From contig NZ_CAJUCP010000043.1 in assembly GCF_910585425.1 (NCBI RefSeq), positions 26,955 to 50,511 of the forward strand: a stretch of 23,557 nucleotides of DNA, written 5' to 3'. Of the stretch, positions 1-8,343 are shown one piece after another (position 1 is the stretch's first letter; the number at the start of each line of letters is the position of its first letter). Origin of the DNA: an uncultured Acetatifactor sp. Lineage in GTDB: Bacteria; Bacillota; Clostridia; Lachnospirales; Lachnospiraceae. Both the position numbers and the translations under genes were made by a program. The notes beneath the pieces are model-generated. The model saw only the letters and a list, made by a program, of their open reading frames with translations. It searched no databases and was not told where the DNA came from.

Positions 1-468
1 GAGCCAGGATATGCGGAGGAAAGTGCATATGCAGGTGAGCAAGGATATGCAGAAGAAGGTGCATACGTAGGTGAGCCGGGATATGCGGAGCAAGCCGCAT
101 ACGCAGACGAACCAGGATATATAGAGGAAGGTGCATACGCGGGCGAGCCAGGATATGTAGAGGAAGGTGCGTATCAGGGTGAGCCAGGATATGCACATGA
201 GGGTGCATATGCAGGTGAGCCAGGATATGCAGAAGAAGGTGCATATACAGGTGAGCCGGGATACGTAGAGGAAGGTGCATACGAGGGCGAGCCGGGATAT
301 GCAGAGGAAGGTGCATATGCGGGCGGGCCGGGATATGCGGAGCAAGCCGCATACGAGGGCGAGCCGGGATATGCAGAGGAAGGTGCATACGCGGGCGAGC
401 CAGGATATGTAGAGGAAGGTGCGTGTCAGGGCGAGCCAGGATATGCACAAGAAGGCGCATACGCAGAC
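1..468 (+). repeat. 36-bp in-frame tandem repeat, 13 copies visible
   Basis: The period is exactly 36 bp (12 codons), with units beginning at 1, 37, 73 and so on to 433, each reading E-P-G-Y-x-E-x-x-A-Y-x-x with small changes. A degraded unit continues over 469-504. Each unit carries about three acidic residues, no Lys or Arg, and usually two tyrosines. The array runs off the left edge, so the total copy number is unknown. Because the period is a multiple of three, copy-number change would alter protein length without breaking the frame. Contiguous units with no unique spacers rule out a CRISPR array. Confidence 0.95.
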
Positions 469-1533
469 GAATCCGTATACACAGACGAACCGGAATACAT
501 AGAGGAAACCGGAGCAGAGGATGCGCCGGAAACCATGGAAGACGAATACGGCGAAGCCATATACCGCGAGGCAGCCGACCTGGAGGGCAGCTCGGAATAC
601 ACATATGCGCCGGATGGCACAGAGCCCGATGACATCATCGGAGAGATAGAGGAAATCCAGGAACAGATAGAGAAAGCCGAGGAGAGGGAACATCCCGCCC
701 GGACAGGCAGGTCAAAAACAGGAAAGACAGAAAAACAGATAGAAAGAGACGAGAAACCGTCCGTAGAGCGGGACCAGGCGAAAGTCAGGAGCCTGACCCG
801 TGAGGAGAAAGAGCTCTTCGCCCCTTTCATCCAGAACCGCCGTTCCAGGGAGCAGCTGGTAAAAGCCCTGGACAGCATCAGCATGGCCGCGTACACCGGG
901 AACCTTATCATCACAGGCGAGGAGGGCATGGACACCCTGACGCTGGCCAAGAACATCATGCGTGAAGTGCGCATGATGGACAGCAATTTCTCAGGCAAGG
1001 TGGCCAAGGTGTCCGGCCAGGGGCTGAACGAGAAGGACGTGGCCCAGACCCTGGAGCAGCTGGGCAGCGGCGCGCTGATCATCCAGAAAGCCTCCGGCAT
1101 GAGCCCCCAGACGGCGGCCATGCTCCACAGGCAGCTACAGCACGAGCGCTTCGGCATCATCGTGGTCCTGGAGGACACGGGGAAAGCGATCAAGAAGCTG
1201 TTCCTGGGCACGCCGGATCTGTATGGCGATTTTACGGCCCGCATCGATTTGGAGGCGCTGAGCAATGACTCTTTGGTGGCTTTCGGGAGGCAGTACGCCC
1301 GGGAGAAAGAGTTTTCCATCGACAATCTGGGAATCCTGGCGCTGCACACCAGGATCGAGGAGCTGCAGACCATCGACCATGTGGTGACAGTGATGGAAGT
1401 GAAGCAGATCGTGGACGAGGCCATACGCCATGCGTCCAGGAAGACGCTGGCCCATTTCTTCGATGTGCTCCTGGCGAAACGATATGATGACGAAGATATG
1501 ATCATACTGACCGAAAAGGATTTTGCTGCATGA
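1..1533 (+). CDS. Acidic tandem-repeat protein with degenerate AAA+ (pseudo-ATPase) domain, 5' truncated
   Basis: The frame is open from base 1, so the start lies outside the window. About 510 codons are visible. Codons 1-156 are 13 copies of a 12-residue acidic repeat (consensus EPGYAEEGAYAG) plus a degenerate fourteenth copy. An acidic linker follows to about codon 235, then Lys/Arg/Glu-rich sequence. From about codon 265 there is an AAA+-like module resembling the CbxX/SpoVK group. The Walker A position reads GEEGMDT (nt 916-936) and lacks the GK[ST] lysine. The Walker B position reads GALIIQKA and lacks the DE pair. An alpha-helical lid-like region follows (GILALHTRIEELQ). It is therefore probably a non-catalytic scaffold or binding protein. 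The stop overlaps the glgB ATG (ATGA), indicating translational coupling. The family is not recognised with certainty; the AAA+ relationship is inferred from motif layout. Confidence 0.8.
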   Translation, partial: EPGYAEESAYAGEQGYAEEGAYVGEPGYAEQAAYADEPGYIEEGAYAGEPGYVEEGAYQGEPGYAHEGAYAGEPGYAEEGAYTGEPGYVEEGAYEGEPGYAEEGAYAGGPGYAEQAAYEGEPGYAEEGAYAGEPGYVEEGACQGEPGYAQEGAYADESVYTDEPEYIEETGAEDAPETMEDEYGEAIYREAADLEGSSEYTYAPDGTEPDDIIGEIEEIQEQIEKAEEREHPARTGRSKTGKTEKQIERDEKPSVERDQAKVRSLTREEKELFAPFIQNRRSREQLVKALDSISMAAYTGNLIITGEEGMDTLTLAKNIMREVRMMDSNFSGKVAKVSGQGLNEKDVAQTLEQLGSGALIIQKASGMSPQTAAMLHRQLQHERFGIIVVLEDTGKAIKKLFLGTPDLYGDFTARIDLEALSNDSLVAFGRQYAREKEFSIDNLGILALHTRIEELQTIDHVVTVMEVKQIVDEAIRHASRKTLAHFFDVLLAKRYDDEDMIILTEKDFAA

Positions 1534-3551
1534 AAGGCGGGGTAGAAATGGCAGGAAAGGCAACTGTAAAAACGACAAAAACAGCAAAAAAAACAACGGG
1601 AAAGGCGAAGGCGAAAACCTCCGCCCGGACAGCGGTAAAGGCCGCCGGGACAGAGAAGGTCTTCATCTCGGAGGCAGACCAGTACCTCTTTTCCCAGGCG
1701 ACCCATTATGACATCTACAAGAAGCTGGGGGCCCATTTGTCTGAGGAGAGAAGGAAAAAGGGCGTCTACTTCGGCGTCTGGGCACCCAACGCCAGGGAAG
1801 TGCATGTGATCGGCAGCTTCAACGGCTGGGACGAGGAGGCGCATCCTATGGAGAAGCTGGGGCCCGTGGGCATCTGGGGGCTCTTCATCCCGGGGGTGGC
1901 CACAGGGGAGCTGTACAAATTCCTGATCACCGCCAAGGACGGCAGGAAGATATATAAGGCGGATCCCTTCGCCAACAGCGCGGAGTACAGGCCCGGCACC
2001 GCATCCATCATCACGGATTTGAGCGGCTATCCCTGGGGAGATGCAAAGTGGATGGAGGCCCGGGACGGAAAAGACGCCCAGAGGCAGCCCATGGCAATCT
2101 ATGAATGCCATATCGGCTCTTTCATGAAGCATCCTGATGGGAAAGAGGGCTTCTACAATTACCGGGAGTTCGCGGATAAGCTTGCGGATTATCTCAAAGA
2201 GATGCGATATACCCATGTGGAGCTGATGGGCATCCTGGAGCATCCCTTCGACGGCTCCTGGGGCTATCAGGTGACGGGCTACTATGCGCCCACCTCCCGG
2301 TACGGAGAGCCGAAGGATTTCATGTACCTGGTGGATAAGCTCCATAAGATGGGCGTGGGCGTGATCCTGGACTGGGTGCCTGCCCATTTCGCCACGGATG
2401 CCCATGGCCTTGCGGAATTCGACGGGGAGTGCATCTTCGAGCATCCGGATCCCCGCCTGGGCTCCCACCCGGACTGGGGGACCAAGATATTCAACTACGG
2501 CAAGCCCGAGGTGAAGAATTTCCTGATCGCCAATGTGCTGTTCTGGCTGCGGGAGTTCCACATAGACGGCATCCGGGTAGACGCTGTAGCGTCCATGCTT
2601 TATCTGGATTACGGAAAGCAGGACGGCCAGTGGGTGCCCAACAAATTCGGCGGAAACCAGAACCTGGAGGCCATCGAGTTCTTCAAGCATCTCAATTCCG
2701 TGGTGCGAGGGACTTACCCCGGCTTCATCACCATCGCCGAGGAGTCCACGGCCTGGCCCAATGTGTCCGGCGACATCGGCGGGGAGGGGCTTGGCTTCTC
2801 CTTCAAATGGAACATGGGCTGGATGCACGATTTCTGCGAGTACATGAAGCTGGATCCCCTGTACCGGAAGGGCAACCACTATGCCATGACCTTCGCCATG
2901 AGCTACAATGAATATGAGAAATACATACTGCCCCTGTCCCACGATGAGGTAGTGCACCTCAAATGCTCCATGGTGAACAAGATGCCGGGCTACAAGAAGG
3001 ACAAATACGCCAACCTGCGGGCGGGCTATGCCTATATGTTCGGCCACTGCGGCAAGAAGCTCCTGTTCATGGGACAGGATTTCGGCCAGGAGCGGGAGTG
3101 GAGCGAGGAGCGGGAGCTGGACTGGTTCCTTCTGCAGGAAGAGGAGAACCTGGGGCTGCAGACCTACGTGAAGGAGCTTTTGAAGCTGTACCGCAAGTAC
3201 CCCGCCCTCTATGAGACGGACGACAGCTGGGCCGGCTTTGAGTGGATGAATGCCGACGACGCGGAGAACAGCGTCTATTCCTTCGTGCGCAAGTCCTCTA
3301 AGGGCACACAGAACCTGCTGTTCGTGCTGAACATGACCCCGGTGAAGCGGGAGGGGTACAGAGTGCCGGTGCCCTCTACCTCCACCCGGAAGAAATATAA
3401 GCTGCTGCTCAACAGCGACGAGGCGCGCTTCGGCGGCTGGGGCAATGAAGTGCAGAGTGAGGTCGCGGTGGAAAAAATTCCCTGCCAAAACAAGGACTAC
3501 TCCATCTGCTTGGACATTCCTCCCTACGGGGCGGCGGTATTCCTGTTTTAA
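1530..3551 (+). CDS. glgB: 1,4-alpha-glucan branching enzyme (GlgB, GH13)
   Basis: It forms alpha-1,6 branches in glycogen by transferring alpha-1,4 glucan segments; it acts in the cytoplasm. Residues about 85-140 are a CBM48-type N-terminal module (YFGVWAPNAREVHVIGSFNGW). The GH13 catalytic barrel follows, with region I ILDWVPAHF near 279-287, the nucleophile Asp351 in GIRVDAV, the acid/base Glu404 in IAEEST and the transition-state Asp472 in LSHDEVVH. An all-beta C-terminal domain ends at 673, a normal family length. Unusually, the first 40 residues are a Lys/Ala/Thr-rich basic tail. The ATG at 1530 overlaps the upstream stop and has AAAAGGA 9 nt before it. An ATG at 1548 behind AAGGCGGGG is an alternative start that would drop six residues. 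No other glg genes are in the window. Confidence 0.96.
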   Translation: MKGGVEMAGKATVKTTKTAKKTTGKAKAKTSARTAVKAAGTEKVFISEADQYLFSQATHYDIYKKLGAHLSEERRKKGVYFGVWAPNAREVHVIGSFNGWDEEAHPMEKLGPVGIWGLFIPGVATGELYKFLITAKDGRKIYKADPFANSAEYRPGTASIITDLSGYPWGDAKWMEARDGKDAQRQPMAIYECHIGSFMKHPDGKEGFYNYREFADKLADYLKEMRYTHVELMGILEHPFDGSWGYQVTGYYAPTSRYGEPKDFMYLVDKLHKMGVGVILDWVPAHFATDAHGLAEFDGECIFEHPDPRLGSHPDWGTKIFNYGKPEVKNFLIANVLFWLREFHIDGIRVDAVASMLYLDYGKQDGQWVPNKFGGNQNLEAIEFFKHLNSVVRGTYPGFITIAEESTAWPNVSGDIGGEGLGFSFKWNMGWMHDFCEYMKLDPLYRKGNHYAMTFAMSYNEYEKYILPLSHDEVVHLKCSMVNKMPGYKKDKYANLRAGYAYMFGHCGKKLLFMGQDFGQEREWSEERELDWFLLQEEENLGLQTYVKELLKLYRKYPALYETDDSWAGFEWMNADDAENSVYSFVRKSSKGTQNLLFVLNMTPVKREGYRVPVPSTSTRKKYKLLLNSDEARFGGWGNEVQSEVAVEKIPCQNKDYSICLDIPPYGAAVFLF

Positions 3552-3591
3552 TGCGGGGGCGGCTAAAGGTTTTTCATGATTTTACCGAAAT

Positions 3592-3636
3592 AAAGAGCAG
3601 GTGCGGGGGATGCGCCTGCTCTTTTTCTTTTTTCAT
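3592..3636 (+). terminator. Rho-independent terminator after glgB
   Basis: A 13-bp stem has arms at 3592-3604 (AAAGAGCAGGTGC) and 3612-3624 (GCGCCTGCTCTTT), with one G-U type pair and a 7-nt loop. It is followed by a T-rich tract to 3636. It lies 40 nt after the glgB stop and separates the glycogen pair from the flagellar group. Confidence 0.92.
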
Positions 3637-3684
3637 ATTTGACATTTTTTACATACCACTATTTTTTCGATAGGAGATACGATT

Positions 3685-6600
3685 TTGAAGATATCATTCA
3701 ACGAAAAGGCAATCAAGGAGGCGGAGCGCAGACGGACGGAGCAGAACCGCGAGGCCCAGCAGACATCCGCCACGGCAATGGGGCAGACGGCTTTCGCCGA
3801 CATGTTCGGCAGGCAGGAGGACGGCATCCTGGCAGCAGGGGGCGAGAAGGGAAAGAGCCTGATCGAGCTCCAGGAGGAGGCCGGCAATGTGGACGTGGCC
3901 GTCCAGAGGGACTATATGACAGTCATGTCACATACCATGTCTGAGGAAGACTATGCCAAAATGCAGGAGGAGGGCTTCGACCCGGGCGCGATGGATCCGG
4001 AGGATGTGGTGACCATCGTAGATAAGATCAAGGCGGAGCTGGTCCGGGCAGGCAAGAACATCGTGGGCTACACGGACGACATGGATGTGGGCAAGCTTAC
4101 GGCGGCGCTGGGCAGCGAGGTGCTGGCCAGGTCCGTGGTGGACAGCTTCCGGGAGGCGGACGTGCCGCTGACGAAGGAGAACCTCTCCGCGGTGTCCCGG
4201 GCCTGGGCCATGAATGCGGAGCTGGCCCCTCTGGGGGAGGGCTCCTACAATTATCTGATAGACAATGAGATGGAGGCGGAGATCTGGAACCTCTATCTGG
4301 CCCAGAGCAGCGGCGCGGACAGAGGCGGGAATTCGGCTAAGTTCTACGCGGAGGACGTGCAGGGGTATTACGCCCAGAGCGCGGGCCGGGGCCAGGACAG
4401 CGGGCTCCAGGGGCAGATCGACCGGATCATAGAGCAGGCGGGAGGCCAGGTGAACGAGAAAAGCCGCATGAACGCGGCATGGCTCCTGGACAAGGGCCTG
4501 CCACTGACCGCGGAGAATTTAAAAAGGCTGGAGGCGCTGCAGGGGATTGACCTGCCCATGACGGAGGAGAAGTTCGCGAAAGCGGCTGCCGCCGCGGTGG
4601 CGGAGGGCAAGGATCCCGTCCATGCCTCCTTCGGGGAGAGCGGCGGGAACCTGTACGAGCGGGCGGCGGCCATCTCCGAATTCTACCACAGCAGCGAGCT
4701 CTGGGAGGCCACGGTGGGGGACATCACCGCCAGGAGGCAGTTGGAGGAGGTGCGCCTGCGGATGTCCGCGGAGGTGAACGTCCGGCTGCTGCGCAGCGGC
4801 TTCTCCATCGACACGGAGCCCATGGTGGAGCTGATCGAGGCCCTGAAGCGGGCGGAGTACCAGCTGGCCAACCAGTATTTCCCCAGGGACAACATGGCTG
4901 TGGAGAAGTACCAGAACTACCAGAAGGCCAGCAATGTGGCGGGCCAGCTGCCCGGGCTCCCCGCGGACGTGCTGGGCATGTTCGCCAAGGGAGAGGGCTC
5001 GGCGTCCCTGGAGACCATCTATAACGAAGGAAAGGCGATGCAGGCCAGCTATGAGAAGGCCCAGGCCAGCTACGAGAAGCTGATGACAGGGCCCAGGAGC
5101 GATCTGGGCGACAGCATCGAGAAAGCCTTCGCCAATGTGGACCATATATTGAAGGATCTGGGCGTTGAGTGCACGGAAGAGAACCGCAGGGCCGTGAGGA
5201 TTCTGGGATACAACCAGATGGAGATGAACCTGCACAACCTGGAGGCCGTCAGGGATGCCGACAGGCAGGTCCAGGGCGTCCTGGAGAAGCTGACCCCTGC
5301 GGCCACGCTGAAGATGATCAGGGACGGCTTCAATCCTCTGGAGAAGAGCTTCGGGGAGCTGGAACAGTATTTCAAGACCCTGCCGCCGGAGTACAAGAAG
5401 GAGGCGGACAGCTACAGCCGGTTCCTGTACGGGCTGGAGCGCAACAATGAGATCACGCCGGAGGAGCGGGAGAGCTACATCGGCATCTACCGCCTGGTGC
5501 GCCAGCTGGAGAAGGCGGAGGGCGCCGCGGTGGGCGCTCTGGTGAACTCCCAGACGGAGATCCACTTCTCCAATCTGCTCTCCGCGCTGCAGAGCAGCAG
5601 GAACAGGCCCCTGGACATGCGGGTGTCGGATGAGACCGGGGAGAGGCTTAAGGTCATGCGCAAGGGGGAGAGCATATCCTCCCAGATTTCCAGGGCCTTC
5701 AATAAGACCGTGCGGGAGATCCGCGAGGCCAATGCAGCGGCTGCCGCGATAGAGGAGACGAAGCTGGAGGCGCGGCTGCGGGAGACGAACAGGCCCGGAG
5801 GCCAGGCGGAGCGGCAGGCTGCGGCGGAGGGCACATCTTCTGGGGCGGACAGTGCCGCCGGACGGATGGACGGGGCCCGGACAGCCGCCGTCGAAGAGAA
5901 TCCGGCAGTAGCTTCGGCCATGTCCGTTGGGGCAGCCCGGGATACAAGGGCAGCGGTCTCTGCCCCGTCAGAGCGGTCTGCTCAGGCGTCCGGGGCTGCC
6001 CAGGTGGCTGCGGCAGCGGCCCAGATGGCCGCAGGGGCCCGGGCAGCAGCGCTCCAGCCGGAGGCCCCTGCGGCTCAGACTGCGGACAGCTCCCATGCGG
6101 AAGCAGTCTCCGAGGCGCTGGTCAAGGCGGCCAACGATGTGATTACAGATGTGTCGTCCGATGCGGAGGCCACCAGGGAATACAACAAGACCCAGCTGGA
6201 GGAGCAGAGGCAAGCAGTCAGCGCCGCGGACAAGGAGAGCGTGTCCATGCTGCAGAGGGGGGCGCTGCCCTCCAGCGCGGACAATCTCATGGCCGCCCAG
6301 GCGCTGAACCACGGCGTGGACAATCTCTTCGAGATTGCCGACAGGAAGCCCGCGAAGAAGAAGGAGCAGTATTCCATGAACGATTTGATGGCCATGCTGG
6401 CCAGCAAGTCGGGGGCGGGAGCCCAGAAGCCCCAGCCGGAACCGGCGGCGGAGGAGACCGGTTCCGCCGCGCTGTGGCGGAAGCTGGACAATATGGAGGA
6501 ATTCGTGGAGGATTACGGCCGGATGACCGAGGCTGCCCTGGAATCCGTGGAGGAAGCCACCTTCGCGGAGGCCGACAGCAGCGTGGACGTCCGCAACATG

Positions 6601-7041
6601 CAGTTGAACCACAAGCAGCTCACCGTGGCGGCGGCCCTGGCCAAGCGGGAGGAGTATTATCTGCCCGTCTATGTGGGCGATACGCTGACCAGGGTGCATC
6701 TGACCCTGGACAAGGGGAGCCAGGAGAAGGGCACGGTCACCGTGGGCGTGACACTCTCCGAGGAAGCGCATATGCAGGCCCGTCTCTATCTGCAGAATGG
6801 CCAGGTCCACGGCATGATGTTCGGCGAGGGAAAAGTGGAACTAATGAAATTGCGCCAGATAGCCGATACCTTTAAAGAGGAAGCGCAGAAGAGCTGGCAG
6901 GTGGGCAATATCACCACCATAACTTCGGAGGCCAGGATGCCGGAGCTGATCAAATCGGGCGAGCATACCCCCACGGACAGCGCCGAGCTCTATCAGGTGG
7001 CAAAGGTATTCCTGCACTCTGTGGTGCAGACCGCCTCATGA
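3685..7041 (+). CDS. Large DUF6240-like protein in flagellar locus (FliK-like C-terminus possible)
   Basis: 1,118 residues, beginning with TTG behind AGGAG at 3672-3676 (8 nt spacing). No signal peptide or membrane segment is visible, so it is probably cytoplasmic or a substrate of the flagellar export apparatus. Residues about 1-690 are acidic and mainly helical. Residues about 700-830 are a low-complexity Ala/Gln/Arg-rich linker. Residues about 985-1085 form a compact alpha/beta segment (YYLPVYVGDTLTRVHLTL, then a region rich in V/T and LYLQNGQVHGMMFGEG), which resembles the C-terminal domain of hook-length control proteins. I associate this size and its placement before flagellin with the DUF6240 family of Lachnospiraceae, by recognition only. 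The role is unknown; hook-length control or export assistance is inferred. It lies in the same transcription unit as the next genes. Confidence 0.78.
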   Translation: MKISFNEKAIKEAERRRTEQNREAQQTSATAMGQTAFADMFGRQEDGILAAGGEKGKSLIELQEEAGNVDVAVQRDYMTVMSHTMSEEDYAKMQEEGFDPGAMDPEDVVTIVDKIKAELVRAGKNIVGYTDDMDVGKLTAALGSEVLARSVVDSFREADVPLTKENLSAVSRAWAMNAELAPLGEGSYNYLIDNEMEAEIWNLYLAQSSGADRGGNSAKFYAEDVQGYYAQSAGRGQDSGLQGQIDRIIEQAGGQVNEKSRMNAAWLLDKGLPLTAENLKRLEALQGIDLPMTEEKFAKAAAAAVAEGKDPVHASFGESGGNLYERAAAISEFYHSSELWEATVGDITARRQLEEVRLRMSAEVNVRLLRSGFSIDTEPMVELIEALKRAEYQLANQYFPRDNMAVEKYQNYQKASNVAGQLPGLPADVLGMFAKGEGSASLETIYNEGKAMQASYEKAQASYEKLMTGPRSDLGDSIEKAFANVDHILKDLGVECTEENRRAVRILGYNQMEMNLHNLEAVRDADRQVQGVLEKLTPAATLKMIRDGFNPLEKSFGELEQYFKTLPPEYKKEADSYSRFLYGLERNNEITPEERESYIGIYRLVRQLEKAEGAAVGALVNSQTEIHFSNLLSALQSSRNRPLDMRVSDETGERLKVMRKGESISSQISRAFNKTVREIREANAAAAAIEETKLEARLRETNRPGGQAERQAAAEGTSSGADSAAGRMDGARTAAVEENPAVASAMSVGAARDTRAAVSAPSERSAQASGAAQVAAAAAQMAAGARAAALQPEAPAAQTADSSHAEAVSEALVKAANDVITDVSSDAEATREYNKTQLEEQRQAVSAADKESVSMLQRGALPSSADNLMAAQALNHGVDNLFEIADRKPAKKKEQYSMNDLMAMLASKSGAGAQKPQPEPAAEETGSAALWRKLDNMEEFVEDYGRMTEAALESVEEATFAEADSSVDVRNMQLNHKQLTVAAALAKREEYYLPVYVGDTLTRVHLTLDKGSQEKGTVTVGVTLSEEAHMQARLYLQNGQVHGMMFGEGKVELMKLRQIADTFKEEAQKSWQVGNITTITSEARMPELIKSGEHTPTDSAELYQVAKVFLHSVVQTAS

Positions 7042-7160
7042 GGAATATTCCTAAGGATTCACGGGACGAACGGATGCGTCTTGCAAATAAGAGCCTGCGC
7101 GGCGCCAGGGATGCGCGCACGGAGCCGCAGGCGACAGGAAAGGCATGGTTTAAGAGATGA
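7038..7160 (+). CDS. Possible 40-residue basic mini-gene bridging the DUF6240-like gene and flagellin
   Basis: ATG at 7038 overlaps the upstream stop as ATGA (7038-7041). The frame then stays open for 40 codons and its TGA overlaps the flagellin start, again as ATGA (7157-7160). The peptide starts MRNIPKDSRDERMRL and ends in GKAWFKR; it is strongly basic. No family is recognised and no separate strong ribosome site is visible. Sitting exactly between two genes with four-base overlaps at each end suggests either a real coupled gene or a translated leader that delivers ribosomes to flagellin. A chance open frame in GC-rich DNA cannot be excluded. The same DNA can fold, with GCCTGCG near 7092-7098 opposite GCCGCAGGC near 7123-7131. 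Confidence 0.35.
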   Translation: MRNIPKDSRDERMRLANKSLRGARDARTEPQATGKAWFKR

Positions 7161-8329
7161 GAATCAATTACAATGTAGCCGCAATGATCACCAACAACAA
7201 TCTGGCCAACAATGACAGCGCAGTAGCCAAGTCCCTGCAAAGGCTGTCCTCGGGCCTGAAGATCAACAGCGCCAAGGACAATCCCGCCGGGCTCGCCATG
7301 GCCAAGCGGATGAACGCCCAGCTCATGGGTCTTTCCATGGCCAACCAGAACGCCAGCGACGGCGTCTCCATCATCGAGACCGCGGACGGGGCCATGTCTG
7401 AGATCAGCGAGATGCTGCAGCGCATGAATGAGCTTGCCATGAAGGCGGCGAATGGGGTGGAATCCGACAGCGACAGGGAAGTCATTCAGGACGAGGTCAA
7501 GCAGCTGACGGCGGAAATCACCAGGGTGGCGGACAGCACGGAGTTCAATGGGCAGAGGCTGCTGAATGGGGAATTTTCCCTGAAGGGATATGTGGACGCC
7601 AGCACGGCCACGGCCAATATTAATGTCAAGGTATATTCCTATTCTTCTGAGGTGGAGAAGAAGGTGTACGAGATAGATGAACTGAAAGTGAACACAGATC
7701 CAGTGACAGGAGAGTATAAGGTGGAGATGACATTGGATGCCAATAACGGCGGATTTCCCAAGGATGTCACTGCCTCCTTTAAGGACAATCTGGTGACGCT
7801 CAAGGCAGTCAATGGTTTTGAGATGACGCTGGATGTGTCGAAATGTGGCAATCCGCCGTTTACTATTGAGAACTTAAAGCTGGACGCTACCGGAATCGGA
7901 GCCATGCGGCTGCAGGTGGGGGCAAACGAGGGGCAGGTGCTGGAAATCAATATCCCCAAAATCTCCCTGCGCGAGATGGGGCTGGAGACAAAGTTCGTAA
8001 AGAATGAGAACGGCCAGGAGATCTGGACGCTGGATGTGAGCACGGAGGATGCGGCTACGGAAGCCATCGACCGAATCGAGGGAGCCATCCACTTCATATC
8101 CGGCGTCCGCGGCCAGCTGGGAGCCTACCAGAACCGCCTGGAGTCCACCATCAACAGCCTGGACATCACCTCCGAGAATATGACCGGGGCCTACTCCCGC
8201 ATCATGGACGTGGACATGGCGGAGGAGATGACCAACTACACCACCGCCCAGGTCATGACACAGGCGGCCACCTCCATGCTGGCCCAGGCCAATGAGAGGC
8301 CGTCCCAGGTGCTGCAGCTGCTGCAGTAA
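7157..8329 (+). CDS. hag: Flagellin
   Basis: This is the filament subunit exported by the flagellar type III apparatus. The N-terminal D0/D1 helices are classic: MRINYNVAAMITNNNL, then LQRLSSGLKINSAKDNPAGLA and the ADGAMSEISEMLQRMNEL segment, to about residue 145. The C-terminal D1/D0 region begins near residue 300 (AIDRIEGAIHFISGVRGQLGA) and ends in the helical tail MLAQANERPSQVLQLLQ. The middle, about residues 150-290, is a variable surface domain with a lower GC look (nt 7630-7900). At 390 residues it is a mid-size flagellin. The start overlaps the preceding mini-ORF; the nearest ribosome-like site, AGGAAAGG at 7136-7143, is rather far away (13 nt). Its chaperone gene follows 14 nt downstream. 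Confidence 0.97.
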   Translation: MRINYNVAAMITNNNLANNDSAVAKSLQRLSSGLKINSAKDNPAGLAMAKRMNAQLMGLSMANQNASDGVSIIETADGAMSEISEMLQRMNELAMKAANGVESDSDREVIQDEVKQLTAEITRVADSTEFNGQRLLNGEFSLKGYVDASTATANINVKVYSYSSEVEKKVYEIDELKVNTDPVTGEYKVEMTLDANNGGFPKDVTASFKDNLVTLKAVNGFEMTLDVSKCGNPPFTIENLKLDATGIGAMRLQVGANEGQVLEINIPKISLREMGLETKFVKNENGQEIWTLDVSTEDAATEAIDRIEGAIHFISGVRGQLGAYQNRLESTINSLDITSENMTGAYSRIMDVDMAEEMTNYTTAQVMTQAATSMLAQANERPSQVLQLLQ

Positions 8330-8343
8330 AAGGGTGGAGAAGG

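Noticed and set aside
1..504. Possible CRISPR array
   Set aside because: The 36-bp units are contiguous without spacers and translate in frame as a protein repeat.
426..3488. A 1,020-codon open frame on the reverse strand opposite the repeat protein and glgB
   Set aside because: It is antisense to a gene with all GH13 catalytic motifs and to an in-frame repeat. Its composition (His/Leu/Val-rich, then Ser/Arg-rich) is what GC-biased codons give in that reverse frame.
3639..3672. TTGACA at 3639-3644 as a promoter of the DUF6240-like gene, or a sigma-28 site around TTTCGATAGG
   Set aside because: No -10 box lies at correct spacing; TATTTT at 3660 would start transcription inside the ribosome site, and no TAAA element sits at the expected distance for sigma-28. 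A promoter is likely nearby but I cannot place it.
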